Source: Amaurobius ferox (taxonomy: Eukaryota; Arthropoda; Arachnida; Araneae; Amaurobiidae). From it: DNA of 64,000 nucleotides. The translations under genes were made by a program, and so were the position numbers. The notes beneath the pieces are model-generated. The model was not told where the DNA came from and ran no database searches. It saw nothing but the letters and a program-made list of their open reading frames with translations. This document shows positions 37,424 to 47,618 of this stretch, in pieces; the first letter of the stretch is position 1; every line of letters begins with the position of its first letter. The DNA lies in NCBI GenBank assembly GCA_951213105.1, contig OX578138.1, positions 91,542,914 to 91,606,913 on the forward strand, in the 5' to 3' direction.

Positions 37424-38106
37424 CTAGCAGCATACCCGTCCTTCGTACGGAGTATATAATATAAAAAAACTTATAATTCGCAATCATGTGCAAATTCTGA
37501 TAAAATATCAAATTTATTGCTCATAAAGAGAAGTTTAAGAATATCTGTTCTCACTATGCAAAATTATCTTCACGGGCAAATCTGAAGAATAAAATATCCT
37601 GGCCCCTTTTGTAAACAAATTCACACACAAAAAAAAGAATTGAATCAATATATGCAACCACGTACTACTTATATTGTCGCAAATTAGAAAATATGCCAGT
37701 GTGTTAGTAGAAGCTTAAACATATTGTAATATGAGTCTTAAAAATATTTACCAAAATAAAAAAGATGACGTAATAAATTGAAAGTATCAAAAATCCCCGT
37801 AATCTTAATACCAGAAGGTCGTAATTGATTCCAATATATGCCAATATATATAAAAATTTTGCCAATATACCTGTACTACTTATATTGTCGTAGATTAGAA
37901 GATATACCCGTGCATTTGTAGAAGATTACTTGTACAACGTACTATATATCAGTTTCAACAATTTTCGTCATAATGAAACAATGGCATAATAATTTGAAAA
38001 TATCAATAATTCCTGAATCAACTGTCCCCGAAATATCATGCTCATGACCAATCAAACCTGGATTCAAAATTATTTCACCCTTCAAGCGACTTTGCTGTTT
38101 TAGACC
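37424..38106 (-). mobile_element. Helitron unit 4, CTAG-side part
   Basis: Starts CTAGCAGCATACCCGTC directly after unit 3. It is collinear with the other units to about TCCCCGAAATATCA, then slightly rearranged to 38106, where the LTR retrotransposon begins. It resumes at 48627. Confidence 0.75.
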
Positions 38107-38585
38107 TGTTATATGCCAGAATTTAAATTTTAATGAAGAGAATAAAAATATTTGGAATTAATGAAAAATGAAAATATTGAATAAAATTTTTTTCTGTGTA
38201 AAATAAGGATTAAATTAAAGAAAGAATTTTAAAATTAAAATAAATATAAGTAAATTTAAGAAAATTTATTTCACAGTATGAGAAGCAAACAAAGTGACGA
38301 ATCATTATGTGTTCTCAATGAGACATGCCATATTGTATTTGAAAATATAATTATTAGGGAACTTGAAGCTTTTAAGAAATTTTTGAATTATGTAAATATT
38401 TGTGTAATATTTTAGGAGTTTATTATGAGGATTGAAGTATTTGCATGCGTAGATAGTGAAATGATTAGAATTATGTTTTTGAATTTATGTGATATTGTAT
38501 TTAAATATTTTGGGGGAACATTTTGAGGTGTAAAAACAGGAAATAATTTTAGATATAGAATTTTTGCGAGAAAGTGAAATTTAGA

Positions 38586-39743
38586 ATGACGGAAAGCGGA
38601 GAAAATCCTCCAGCAACGAGGGGCAGGTTACCAGGACTTATACACCTATTAGGGGAATGCAATGGCATAGAGAATGATGTAGAAATTTTTTTTGACCAGA
38701 TCAAATCTTTAAGCAGCTTGGGGGATTGGTCAGAGGAGGTAAAGTTAGCAATTGTGAAATCTCGGTTAAGAGGGAATGCAAGAAAATTTTATATAGGGTC
38801 ACAAGAATTAAGAAGGGAAACATCTTTCGAAAAATTTAGGGATAGGTTATTAGAGTTCTTTACAGAAAAACCGAACATTACAACAAATCAGATCCTTTTC
38901 ACGACCGCAAAACAGACACAGGGAGAAACGATTAAGCAGCTAGCACACAGAATAACAACACTAACTTTAAATTATATTGGCGACACAGAGCACAGTGAAG
39001 CGACACAACAGATTATGTATAAATTAAGGTTAAGTAAATTTTTAGAGGCAGTAACACCTGAATTCCAGAGAGAAATAATAAAAACTAATGCCCAAAATTT
39101 TGATGAAGCTGTAAAAATAGCCACAAACTTGGAACAGGCAAATTTAGCTGCGATAACGGCAAATGTAAATAGTGCTACATATAGACAGGAAATTGAGACG
39201 CTCCGCAAAGAGCAACAGGAATTCAACGCACATATTTTAAATTCAATTACCCAAGAAATAAACACATTAAAAATCCAAGAAAAAGTACAAATTCCCACGA
39301 CACAAACAAAAAAACCCGTAACATGTCACTACTGTAATAAACAGGGACATTTCATGAGAGAATGCCGAATATACAAAGCTGATCATTTTAAGCAAACCCA
39401 GAATCTAAACATAAACAACGCGAGAACACATTGGCATAATCAAATACAGTCCCCTCCCCACTCATTTCAAACCCAGCCGTATGATGACCACGGAACTTAC
39501 CCCTCCCAGCCGGACACATACGATTATAGGCCAAACCACGCCTTTGGAAACTATCAACAGAGCAGAAATTACTATGCAGCACCCCCTACACAAAGTAGAT
39601 TTTCTAGGGAACAACGATATAATAGGGACGAGTCAAACCAAAACAGAATCAGAGAAACGGGTGTACAAAGGAACGATGGAAAAGAGATGAATACAAGATT
39701 TGGATACAGAAATTTCCCTAATAGAAGAGATAATTTAAACTAA
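38586..39743 (+). CDS. gag: Gag polyprotein of the Ty3/Gypsy element
   Basis: The frame is open for 385 codons from the ATG at 38586; a GTG four codons earlier is in frame but is a less likely start. The N-terminal two-thirds are helical and hydrophilic, with the pattern of the retrotransposon Gag capsid domain (IHLLGECNG, FFDQIKSLSSLGDW, FRDRLLEFF). One CCHC zinc knuckle is present, with Cys247, Cys250, His255 and Cys260 (CHYCNKQGHFMREC). The C-terminus is rich in Asn, Gln, Tyr and Arg, suggesting RNA binding. The stop TAA at 39741-39743 directly follows the slippery heptamer TTTAAAC, so a fraction of ribosomes should continue into pol. Gag would form the cytoplasmic particle. No internal stop or frameshift is seen, unlike the other coding relics in the window. 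Confidence 0.9.
   Translation: MTESGENPPATRGRLPGLIHLLGECNGIENDVEIFFDQIKSLSSLGDWSEEVKLAIVKSRLRGNARKFYIGSQELRRETSFEKFRDRLLEFFTEKPNITTNQILFTTAKQTQGETIKQLAHRITTLTLNYIGDTEHSEATQQIMYKLRLSKFLEAVTPEFQREIIKTNAQNFDEAVKIATNLEQANLAAITANVNSATYRQEIETLRKEQQEFNAHILNSITQEINTLKIQEKVQIPTTQTKKPVTCHYCNKQGHFMRECRIYKADHFKQTQNLNINNARTHWHNQIQSPPHSFQTQPYDDHGTYPSQPDTYDYRPNHAFGNYQQSRNYYAAPPTQSRFSREQRYNRDESNQNRIRETGVQRNDGKEMNTRFGYRNFPNRRDNLN
39734..39740 (+). promoter_or_regulatory. -1 ribosomal frameshift slippery site T TTA AAC
   Basis: In the gag frame the codons are aaT TTA AAC TAA. TTTAAAC fits X XXY YYZ exactly in phase. Slipping back one base continues as CTA ATT GTG GGA, which is the open pol frame. The pol frame has a stop at 39731-39733, just upstream, so the overlap is only this site. 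Confidence 0.85.
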
Positions 39744-42700
39744 TTGTGGGAGCTTTAAATAATAACTTACAAAGAGAGAAAAATTACAGGGTAAAGTTCC
39801 CGAGAAAAATTGAAATTCCTGTACAAACAGAAAATAAGAAATTGGAGATACATAACGATAAAAGTACTGGAAAACATGAGGAAACGATTGCATCTGTAGG
39901 AGAACAAATTGAAAAAACAGAATTGCCATTAATAATAGTTCAATTTAAAAATATACAAAGCGAACTCATGTTAGACTCAGGAGCGAGCGTTAGTGTATTA
40001 TCATTAGAATTGTTCAATAAAATTAAAGATAATGTCAAAATTAAATATGTGTCAAGGAGTGTTACAATATCAACTTTAACAGGACATAGTATTGAATATA
40101 TAAAGACTGTGGAAATTCCATTCAAAATTCAGGGAAAACAGTTCAAACACATTTTTTTTGTCACAACAGCAAAATTTACACAAAAATTCAAGGGAGTATT
40201 GGGTTTTGACTTTTTACAGAAAAATCAAGCCATTTTGAATACACAAAAGAACATTCTGAAGATGGGCGACATAGAAATAATTTTAAATTCTGATAGGCAA
40301 ATTGATAGACAAATAAATGAGATAATACAGGAAAAACCGAATCTAGCCAAAATTTTAAGAAAAGTACAAATCAAACCTAATTCGAGGGAGAATGTTGTAG
40401 TATATAGTGAGGAAAGTCTAGAAAATGGAACAGAGGTTTTGTTCGAACCCAAAGAAAAATCATACATTATAATGAATTATGGAATATACCACATGAATGA
40501 GAACAAATTTAAAATTGAAGTTCAGAATAACACGAATGCGACAATTACATTAAATAAAAACATGGCTTTAGGAAACATTACGACAGATTTTACGATACAA
40601 CAACAGGACATTAAAGAACCAGAAATTAGTGAACGGACACATAAATACGAAGAGATGATAAATTTAATACAGGCTAAACCGGAGATAATAGCAGAAAGAA
40701 AAAAAGAGTTGAAAACAGAAGATTTTAATACTGACCACATGGACCCAAACATTAAACAAGATTTCCTCAAATTTGTAATGCAATATTCGGACGTTTTTTC
40801 AAAATCATTAAAAACTTTAGGAGCGACGGACATCGTAAAACCGGTGATAAAGCTTGCACATGACCACGCAATACGTTCCAGGCCATACGACGTTCCGTAC
40901 GCACTGCAGGATACCGCAAAAACTCAATTAAAAGAGTTAGAAGAAGCAGGGATAATTGCCAGAACAAAATCAAATTTTGCATCACCGATGATTTTAGTGC
41001 GTAAAACAAGTGGAGAGTACCGCTTATGTTTAGATCTGAGATTAATTAATAACATATCCACTCTGTTTCCTTACAGAATTCCCTGTGTGAATGAAATTAT
41101 AACTAAATTAGCCGGACATAGATACTTTTCGAAACTGGATTTTCATAGTGCTTTCAACCAATTGGTTTTACCTGAAGACACAAAAGAATTATTTGCTTTT
41201 ACAACGCCCTATGGCAATTACCAATTTGAAAGACTCGTTTTTGGACACGTAAGCTCCGCTCCAATTTTTCAACAGGTTATGGACACCATTTTAGCGGACT
41301 TAAGAGAGGAAAACATACAAGCTTACATCGACGACATAATAATCCCGGCTAACTCTTATTCAGAATTAATACATAAATTAAAATTAGTATTCGATAAATT
41401 AAGAAAATACAACCTAACTCTGACATCCAGCAAATGTAAATTTTTTGTAGAAAAAGTAGCATATTTAGGATTTGAAATTAGTCAAAAAGGCATTACACCA
41501 ACAGATGAAAATATAAACAAAATCACTTCATTTCCAGTACCAAAAACTTTAAGAAAATTAAAAAGATTTTTAGGCATTTGTAATTTTTACAGAAATTCAA
41601 TAAAAAATTATGCTCAATTAACCGCGGTTTTATCAGACTTAACAAGAAAGGATAATAAATTTAAATGGGATAATGAATGTGAAGAGGCATTTCAGGCACT
41701 CCAAGAATGTTTTTTCAAGAAACCATTACTTATACAGCCAGATTTTGACAAAGACTTTTATCTGAATATCGATGGCAGCATTCAGTCCATAGGAGGCGCT
41801 CTTTTACAATACAGAGATGGGATTTTAAAACCGATTGCATATTTTAGCAGGAAATTATCGATACAGGAGCAAAAGTATCCGGCCATGAAAATTGAATTAT
41901 TAGCTATGCATCAGGGAATGAAATTTTTTAGAAATTTCCTTTTCGGCCGAAAGTTTTTTGTGCTTTCTGACCATTTGCCGTTGGGACAACATTTAAAAAT
42001 ACAAAACCCACCCAACGTATTACAGAGGTGGCTTTTAGACATATCTGAATACGATTATGAATTTATTCACGTCCCGGGTAAAGATAATTTATTAGCGGAT
42101 TTTTTAAGTAGAGATGATTTTGAAAGTAAACAAACAGAGCAGAACGAGAGAAAACAAAACATTGAGAATCCAAGGGGAGAAATTAACCTGATAGAACAAA
42201 TTAAGGGAGAAAACACGATGAAAAGAAATGGATATGTGAATGAGGATAGTGTCTATATTGCACAGATAAACACAATAACAGAAATCCCGGCATTAGATAG
42301 AATTTTAGATGAACAAATTAAAGATCCAAAATTAAAAATAATCAGAGAAAATTTACAAAATCGGAATTTTAAAGAGAGTAAACATTATGACACATTATAT
42401 ATTGACGAGGAAACTAATTTATTAATGCACGTAGGAAACTGGAAGGACAGACCTTGGAGAGACAATTTGAACAAAACTATAGTTATACCCAGAAATTTAC
42501 ATAAAGAAATTTTAGCGATTACACACGTAACACATGCAGGGATTGATAAAACTTACAAATTATTATCGGACAGGTATTATTGGAATGGTATGTACAGTGA
42601 CACACAAAATTTTATTACATCTTGCGAACAGTGTAGAAAGAAAAAGGGAAAAAATCAGCCCGTTCCCCTGGGAAGAAATCCTATACCTGATGGGCCCGTG

Positions 42701-44197
42701 CAAATTTTATCGACAGACATTTGCGGACCATTTCAAACTAGCACTTCAAATAATAAATATGTGTTATCGGTGGTAGACCACTTCTCCAAACATATACAAA
42801 TGTTTCCAATCCCGGATATAACGGCCACCACGGTTGCTGATAGACTCTTAAATTACTTTATGAATTGGGGATGTCCTAAGACAGTGCTATCGGACGCAGG
42901 CTCTCAGTTTACATCTAGTATACACCAAATTATGACAGAAAAACTCGGAATAGTTGCCAGAATAGCATCGGTACGTTCGCCATGGGTTAACGGTATAGTG
43001 GAGGTTACTAACAAACAATTGAAACACACCTTAGCGACATTAGCGGAGAATTCTCCATACTGGGATACCGCAGTACAATGCCACGTAGCTGTTTACAACG
43101 CGACAGTACATTCAAGCACCAAAGAAACACCAAACTTTCTTTTTTTTGGAAGAGACCTTCCAACTTTTTTTGAAACTAATGTAACAGAAAATAATACAGA
43201 AACAACATATCAGGATTATATATCAAAACAAATAACAGTGATGAATAACGCATTTAAAGAGGCAAATAAAAATTTAATTCTCGCGAAAGAACGCCAAGAA
43301 AGTCAACAACTCCAAAGAGCTAAATTCAGGGATTTGGAAATCGGGTCCAGGGTGTTCATGGAAAACAATAATAATCGGTATAAAAAAGGGAACCACACGG
43401 GACCTTATCGAGTAATTAATAGAATAAATAGATTTGTATATGAAATAAAACTGTGTGACAAACCAAATTCTAAAATCATAAAAGCCCACATAAATAGATT
43501 GAGGACTTTTCCCGACCGCAAGCCACATCTAAAAATACCGTACATAAACAAATACAAGTCACCTCTTCTCCCCACTCCTAAAAACGCGCAACAAAACGCT
43601 GAACCGAAACCGGAACTAAAGAAAGACCGCGGTCAAAATGAGAATATTCCGTTTATCATGTTGGAGGAGGAAATAGCAAACGGACAGTACAGAGAGTCTT
43701 GTCAAACCCGTTCGCACAGCGCGATGCCACAGCATCCTAACGGAAACACGCTTACTCTTAAATCCGCGAAACCAGTTACCGCACAAGTACAAAACGAAAC
43801 AACTCAGAGCGCACGAGAGAATGCAATCATCCCTCCAAAAGACTCTCCGAACGCAAACATTCTTTCAGCAGGGGGGGACTCAGGCAGACATAGCACGCTA
43901 GAAACACACGAGAATTTGGAACTTTCAGAACAGGGGGACTGTACACAAATTGAAGCAAACACGAATGAAAAGGCGGGAGAAATAGAACAAGATGCTCGAG
44001 AGGGACCAACACAAGTAGATGGGGGTTGTATACAGATGGAACAGGAAAACGTTCAGGGGAAGGATGAATCAGCAGGAAATTCACAAGGGGACGATATAAA
44101 CAGTACAAGTTGTTCACGCACAGTACTACTTCCAACACCGGTTAGGCCTAATCACAGATACGCGTTGAGATCTTTAAAGAATGTAAATTTAAATTGA
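39740..44197 (+). CDS. pol: Pol polyprotein: protease, reverse transcriptase, RNase H, integrase
   Basis: The frame is open from the frameshift point to a TGA at 44195-44197 (1483 residues counted from the GTG at 39746). There is no nearby ATG, so expression as Gag-Pol by -1 frameshift is expected. Domains in order: aspartic protease (LDSGAS near residue 76, GFDFL); reverse transcriptase (LDFHSAF, YIDD near 527); RNase H (Asp676 in NIDGS, KIELLAM, LSDHLPL); integrase zinc finger (HVTH, CEQC) and DD35E core with Asp991, Asp1050 and Glu1086; GPY/F module (TGPYRV near 1219). The order RT-RNaseH-IN identifies Ty3/Gypsy. A ~220-residue polar C-terminal tail follows the GPY/F region. No chromodomain is recognised. 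All expected catalytic residues are present. Confidence 0.93.
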   Translation, partial: LIVGALNNNLQREKNYRVKFPRKIEIPVQTENKKLEIHNDKSTGKHEETIASVGEQIEKTELPLIIVQFKNIQSELMLDSGASVSVLSLELFNKIKDNVKIKYVSRSVTISTLTGHSIEYIKTVEIPFKIQGKQFKHIFFVTTAKFTQKFKGVLGFDFLQKNQAILNTQKNILKMGDIEIILNSDRQIDRQINEIIQEKPNLAKILRKVQIKPNSRENVVVYSEESLENGTEVLFEPKEKSYIIMNYGIYHMNENKFKIEVQNNTNATITLNKNMALGNITTDFTIQQQDIKEPEISERTHKYEEMINLIQAKPEIIAERKKELKTEDFNTDHMDPNIKQDFLKFVMQYSDVFSKSLKTLGATDIVKPVIKLAHDHAIRSRPYDVPYALQDTAKTQLKELEEAGIIARTKSNFASPMILVRKTSGEYRLCLDLRLINNISTLFPYRIPCVNEIITKLAGHRYFSKLDFHSAFNQLVLPEDTKELFAFTTPYGNYQFERLVFGHVSSAPIFQQVMDTILADLREENIQAYIDDIIIPANSYSELIHKLKLVFDKLRKYNLTLTSSKCKFFVEKVAYLGFEISQKGITPTDENINKITSFPVPKTLRKLKRFLGICNFYRNSIKNYAQLTAVLSDLTRKDNKFKWDNECEEAFQALQECFFKKPLLIQPDFDKDFYLNIDGSIQSIGGALLQYRDGILKPIAYFSRKLSIQEQKYPAMKIELLAMHQGMKFFRNFLFGRKFFVLSDHLPLGQHLKIQNPPNVLQRWLLDISEYDYEFIHVPGKDNLLADFLSRDDFESKQTEQNERKQNIENPRGEINLIEQIKGENTMKRNGYVNEDSVYIAQINTITEIPALDRILDEQIKDPKLKIIRENLQNRNFKESKHYDTLYIDEETNLLMHVGNWKDRPWRDNLNKTIVIPRNLHKEILAITHVTHAGIDKTYKLLSDRYYWNGMYSDTQNFITSCEQCRKKKGKNQPVPLGRNPIPDGPVQILSTDICGPFQTSTSNNKYVLSVVDHFSKHIQMFPIPDITATTVADRLLNYFMNWGCPKTVLSDAGSQFTSSIHQIMTEKLGIVARIASVRSPWVNGIVEVTNKQLKHTLATLAENSPYWDTAVQCHVAVYNATVHSSTKETPNFLFFGRDLPTFFETNVTENNTETTYQDYISKQITVMNNAFKEANKNLILAKERQESQQLQRAKFRDLEIGSRVFMENNNNRYKKGNHTGPYRVINRINRFVYEIKLCDKPNSKIIKAHINRLRTFPDRKPHLKIPYINKYKSPLLPTPKNAQQNAEPKPELKKDRGQNENIPFIMLEEEIANGQYRESCQTRSHSAMPQHPNGNTLTLKSAKPVTAQVQNETTQSARENAIIPPKDSPNANILSAGGDSGRHSTLETHENLELSEQGDCTQIEANTNEKAGEIEQDAREGPTQVDGGCIQMEQENVQGKDESAGNSQGDDINSTSCSRTVLLPTPVRPNHRYALRSLKNVNLN
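39748..39801 (+). promoter_or_regulatory. Predicted frameshift-stimulating stem-loop
   Basis: GGGAGCTTT (39748-39756) can pair with AAAGTTCCC (39793-39801): nine base pairs including one G-U. It starts 7 nt after the slippery heptamer, within the usual 5-9 nt spacing. The loop is 36 nt. TACAGG in the loop (39785-39790) can also pair with CCTGTA downstream (39818-39823), allowing a possible pseudoknot. Confidence 0.65.
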
Positions 44198-46264
44198 TTC
44201 AATTAAAGCACGAAATAAATAAACTTTAGGGATGATAGGTTAAAGATGTGGATATATTAAATTCAAATTTTGGAAAGAACATAAATAACAGAGGAGACAC
44301 GTCACATTTCATGAAAAAAAAAAAAAAAAAAAAGGGGGACATCGTTAGAATTCTATAAAAAGTCGTTATAACTCTATAAAAAGAAGGTTTTTTTTTTAAG
44401 AGAATTTTGATTTCCAGGCAATAAAAATTTCGATGGGTAAGATAATTAGGAATATTAAATAAAGGGATATTTTGAATTTCAAAAAAAAAAAAAACTCTTT
44501 TCAAAGAACAGTGAAATTTTAAAACAAAAGTAAACTTTCTCCACGCGCTCTTCATGTAATTAGCGGACTGATCAACCATTGTTGGATGAATACGCGTGAG
44601 GAAATAGGAATTATAGAATTATAGTTTAAAATGATTAGATAATTGGTAAATATAAAAAAACAAAAAAAAAAAAACAAATTTTTTTTTCCTAGTTTAAATA
44701 AATAAATAATTCATAATTAAGAATAAAAATTGGAATTTAAATAAATAAATAATTCATAATAAAAAAAAATAAAATAAAATAAATTGTAATCTAAATAAAT
44801 AAATAATTGGCAATTCAAAATAAAAGTTGTAATTTAAATAACTAAATAATGGGTAATTAAAATAAAAAGAAATTAGGGTTTAAAAGGGATAGAGAATTTT
44901 AATTAAAAATCAAAATGGCAGTTCAAAGAAAATAGATAATTGTAATATACGCAAATTATAATTTCAAATGAATAGATAATTTTAATAAACATACGCGAAG
45001 TGTTGGTTAAATAAAAAGCATTTGAAAAAAAAAAAAAAAGCGTTTCTACACATATTTTGATAGGGTCACACCTATTAATTAATTGGGAGAGGCGAACTTT
45101 TGAGGGGAACGCTAAACGACGGAGATTTTGGATTTAGGATTCACTTAACGGGAAATAACATGGTATAATAATAAAATAGAATGGAAGTACAGAATTAACA
45201 CTAACCGCATTTTAATTAATCCTGGGAAATGCTTAATCCATAGGAGTCGCGAAACACAGACAATCACACACACTGCTACGCGCACAACTCGTCGTCCTAA
45301 ACACTTTACACAACATGGCGGAAACGTGGACGAGAACATTTGTACCATTTTGCCAAAAAGGCGACATGTACGAGCCATGTACAGCTAATTGGCCATGGGA
45401 ACTCACACGAAGAAATGCCCGTATTAGCCGCAGGCCAGAAAGGGGACCGCTTTCCAGGGAAAATGACACAATAGGAAGGACGTGTTGACCTTGTGTCCAA
45501 ACAACATTTAAGGAATAGGATCTTGGGAGAATTGGGAAAAATACATTGGAACGAATGCTTTGGAGACTCGAATAAATGTTACATGAAGTTTGAAAGTTGA
45601 AAAGAGAAAGAGGTGAAACGAATTAATTCAGGAGACTTTGCATTCAATTACAAGGGATATATGAAAAGAAAATGTACATTTTGGTATTCAAGTATGGAAT
45701 ATGAATTGAGTTAGAGGATATTTGAGAGAAAATTTGTAATTATGTATACATTGAGAGAATTTCAGTGAGTGATAAGATTTACGAAAAATTTAAGTATGGT
45801 TTCATTAAGTGGGAAAGTGAATAATTTAATGAATTCGGGAAATTCCGTATCCAAGTATATTTTTGGATTAAACCAGGTGATATGTGAAAGAAAATGTATA
45901 ATTATGGATAGTGTAATATAGAATCGCAGGGGAGTTATAAGATTTTCAGTAGGATGATAATTAAATGATTACATGGGTTTTTTTTTCTGTCATCTCAGTT
46001 TGTAGGAAAATTTTAAAGTATTGTGCGGAAATTTTTGGAGTTATATAGGTCTTATCTTGATAGTATTTGAGAGAATAGTGTAATTGTTTAAGTATATTAG
46101 TATAAATGTGTACATGAGTTATATTTATGGCACGTTCAATTGAGAACACATGATGAAGTCAGGAAAATATAAATTGATAAGAGTGGTGAAGTTTAATGTA
46201 TAGAGAGTGTAAGAATTTCAATATTTTAAGTATTGAATAAGATATCAAACTTAAGTGGATTGCA

Positions 46265-46297
46265 TGTTAGATAAGAAGTGTATATAATGTAAAAAAA

Positions 46298-46340
<43 letters not shown>

Positions 46341-46631
46341 AGGTAGAGAAATGTAAAATAAATAAATAGTAGGAATTTGAAAAAATGTAAGTTTGAAGGG
46401 GGTATCAAATTTGAAAAAAAAATGTATATACTATAGGGAAGGATTTAAAGTAGATAAATGGTTAGGATGTTAAATAAGAAATGTATATATATAGTGTGGA
46501 AAAACATAAGGCAGAGAAATGTAAAATAAATAAATAGTAGGAATTTGAAAAATTTAAGTTTGAAGGGTGTATCAAATTTGAAAAAAAAAAATGTATATAT
46601 TATAGGGAAGGATTTAAAGTAGATAAAGTAT
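46265..46631 (+). repeat. ~204-bp tandem duplication in the retrotransposon 3' region
   Basis: TGTTAGATAAGAAGTGTATA through GGATTTAAAGTAGATAAA is repeated at about 46469-46631 with small differences. Copy 1 carries a TA run (46302-46336) that is short in copy 2. Confidence 0.85.
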
Positions 46632-46884
46632 AGAAATTTCAATGGGGCAAATTTTGAGAATGTTAACAAATTTAAATGAGTTTGAGAAAAAAAAAAAAAA
46701 GAAGTTTTTTGGTAATGTTTCGTGTGCCGGGTGACAAATTAAAATTATGGAAATTGAATTTGTAAAAAAATATACTTTGGTGAGTTTTTAAGAGAGGAGA
46801 GTAATAATAAGTGGCCTGAGTGTAATGTATATGTATTGATTTGCTTAAACAAAACATGAAATAGCATACAGATCCTGTTGCCCA

Positions 46885-47155
46885 ATGATTTCCAAGTGGT
46901 CAGCGATTCCGGTTACACAACCATTCCAGACAAACAATGATTTTCAAGTGGTCAGCGATTCAACAATTCCAGACAAACAACGATTCTCAAGTGGTCAGCG
47001 ATTCAACAATTCCAGACAAACAACGATTCTCAAGTGGTCAGCGATTCAACAATTCCAGACAAACAACGATTCTCAAGTGGTCAGCGATTCAACAATCCCA
47101 GACAAACAACGATTCTCAAGTGGTCAGCGATTCATCAATTCCAGACGTGCAACGA
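46885..47155 (+). repeat. 43-bp minisatellite, about 6 copies
   Basis: Unit: CAACAATTCCAGACAAACAA then CGATTCTCAAGTGGTCAGCG and ATT. The central units are nearly identical; the first and last are diverged. Because 43 is not a multiple of three, any frame through the array cycles through all three readings, producing long but probably meaningless open frames here. Confidence 0.95.
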
Positions 47156-47618
47156 TTCACATATCATTTCAGCGATTCATGTCCATTTCTGCAACAAGGC
47201 CAGTGTTTAACCATAAGGAGATAGTGTACAATCAATCGTACCATTACAAAGATGTACAGTTTAAACATTTTTCTTTACTATAAACTTTTCAAAAGACATT
47301 CCACGAATGCAGCTACAATGTTTCAGATACAGAATAACAATAAATCCAACTGATACTTACAACAACAACAAAAAAAAAACTTTACAGGAGCACTGTGATT
47401 TGTATATATGCAAAGAGTATTTGATATTTTGTTACCAGTAATATTTTTGTTGTACTGAAATGACTGATATATGTATATATAGTGTAATGTTACAGATGAT
47501 GCAGTATTTGAGAGAGAAAGGAGGTGATGTCACAGGTAACTCTGCCAGTGTGATGATGAACTCGCCACTCGATAATTGGCTTTTTTCCCACCAAACTTTG
47601 GGGGGGAAGAAGGGTAAT

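Larger units (their letters stand above)
44198..47618 (+). other. Non-coding 3' internal region of the retrotransposon
   Basis: About 3.4 kb without a credible frame, purine-rich on the plus strand, with several A homopolymers and runs of AATAAATAATT-like words (44690-44870). No envelope-like frame with signal peptide or membrane segment is seen. It contains two tandem repeats annotated separately and ends in the purine tract GGGGGGGAAGAAGGG (47600-47614). Confidence 0.6.

Noticed and set aside
38040..38106. Start of the retrotransposon at TGTCCCCGAAATATC or TGCTCATGACC
   Set aside because: Sequence up to about 38100 still resembles other parts of the Helitron units, so the junction was placed at TGTTATAT (38107).
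38574..38585. GTG at 38574 as the gag start
   Set aside because: An in-frame ATG follows four codons later at 38586 and is the natural eukaryotic start.
39746..39748. GTG at 39746 as an independent pol start
   Set aside because: Eukaryotic initiation at GTG is unlikely, and the in-phase slippery site six bases upstream explains pol expression.
46885..47283. 132-codon open frame downstream of pol as a possible accessory or env gene
   Set aside because: It is produced by a 43-bp tandem repeat, shows no signal peptide or membrane segment, and has no codon-level conservation between units.
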